A DNA stretch of 64,000 bases. Source: Cololabis saira (lineage: Eukaryota; Chordata; Actinopteri; Beloniformes; Belonidae). The notes under the pieces were generated by a model. That model was not told where the DNA came from. It was given only the letters and a program-made list of their open reading frames with translations, and searched no databases. The stretch spans positions 44,902,368 through 44,966,367 of the forward strand of contig NC_084591.1 of NCBI RefSeq assembly GCF_033807715.1. Reading direction: 5' to 3'. The position numbers were made by a program, and so were the translations under genes. Below are positions 63,670 through 64,000 of this stretch, in pieces (position 1 is the first letter of the stretch; each line of letters opens with the position of its first letter).

Positions 63670-64000
63670 TGTTTAGTAAACCTCTAGTTGCTGTTAGTAA
63701 ACCTCTAGTTAGTGTTGGTAAATCTCTAGGAAGTGTAAACTCTAGTGTGTTAGAGTCAGTAGTCATAGTTGCAGCTATAGAACAAGACTATAATAGTTAG
63801 TTTCAAATATAGCTTTGCGGTAGATATGCTGCTATAGGCCTATGCTGCAGGGGGGCACTGACATGATCCACTGGGCCGTGCCTCTCACCCTTCTTCTCCT
63901 CTCCTCTTCCCTTCCTCTTTTCTCCATTCCCATTTGTATTTATTATAAGTATCTCATAGTCATCATTTTTGAAATTGAATTGGATGACACTCCCACCAAT
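63670..64000 (+). repeat. L2-like LINE 3' UTR with three minisatellite units
   Basis: Begins with about three imperfect copies of gtttagtaaacctctagttg (63670-63730). The unique 3' UTR that follows (gttgcagctatagaacaaga ... ctgctataggcctatgctgc) also occurs inverted at 26990-27140. It represents the short, unexpanded state of the array at 27-28.7 kb. Confidence 0.75.

Overview
The window is a piece of a ray-finned (teleost, probably percomorph) fish genome. It carries part of an immunoglobulin heavy-chain (IGH) locus embedded in dense transposable-element DNA. The teleost call rests on a four-exon C-mu gene whose membrane exon is in phase with C-mu3, a seven-exon C-delta gene whose first exon is in phase with C-mu1, and fish-type repeats (Ty3/Gypsy, L2-like and L1/Tx1-like LINEs, hAT and Harbinger elements, THAP transposases). 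All immunoglobulin parts lie on the minus strand, so the locus reads from high to low coordinates.

Layout in the direction of Ig transcription. 64.0-57.3 kb is repeats: an L2-like LINE end, a long proline-rich repeat ORF between inverted repeat arms, and a 35-bp minisatellite that appears to have grown inside a LINE reading frame. 57.26-55.42 kb holds seven JH segments, one of them a pseudogene. 55.0-51.7 kb is C-mu1 to C-mu4 with the secreted tail, followed by the mu membrane exon at 51.0-50.9 kb. 50.78-45.28 kb is a hAT-like element with 8-bp target duplications, which itself carries a complete Ty3/Gypsy retrotransposon (identical 199-bp LTRs, 5-bp target duplication, intact 1332-codon gag-pol). 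43.3-37.56 kb is C-delta1 to C-delta7 plus two membrane exons, with transposon fragments in the introns. 36.6-26.9 kb is repeats: a tandem 'gcaagcagcgatgaacgggccc' type array, a Gypsy pol fossil, a Harbinger element, a possible solo LTR and LINE-derived minisatellites.

26.4-1.9 kb holds six apparently intact VH segments (about 26.0, 21.0, 10.2, 7.0, 4.7 and 2.0 kb), one VH pseudogene (3.7-4.0 kb) and at least one orphan VH 3' flank (5.5 kb). They are separated by a transposon island at 11-24 kb with a foldback-like hAT element, an L1-like LINE, a THAP/DDE transposase pseudogene and a BED-finger fragment.

The VH segments lie downstream of C-delta in the same orientation. They therefore cannot be the ordinary upstream V repertoire of the J-Cmu-Cdelta unit in this window. 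The simplest reading is that the window spans the junction of two tandem IGH cassettes: the J-C end of one and the V start of the next. No D segment and no C-tau/zeta (IgT) exon was found. No tRNA or rRNA gene is supported beyond one tRNA-like repeat, and there is no CRISPR array.
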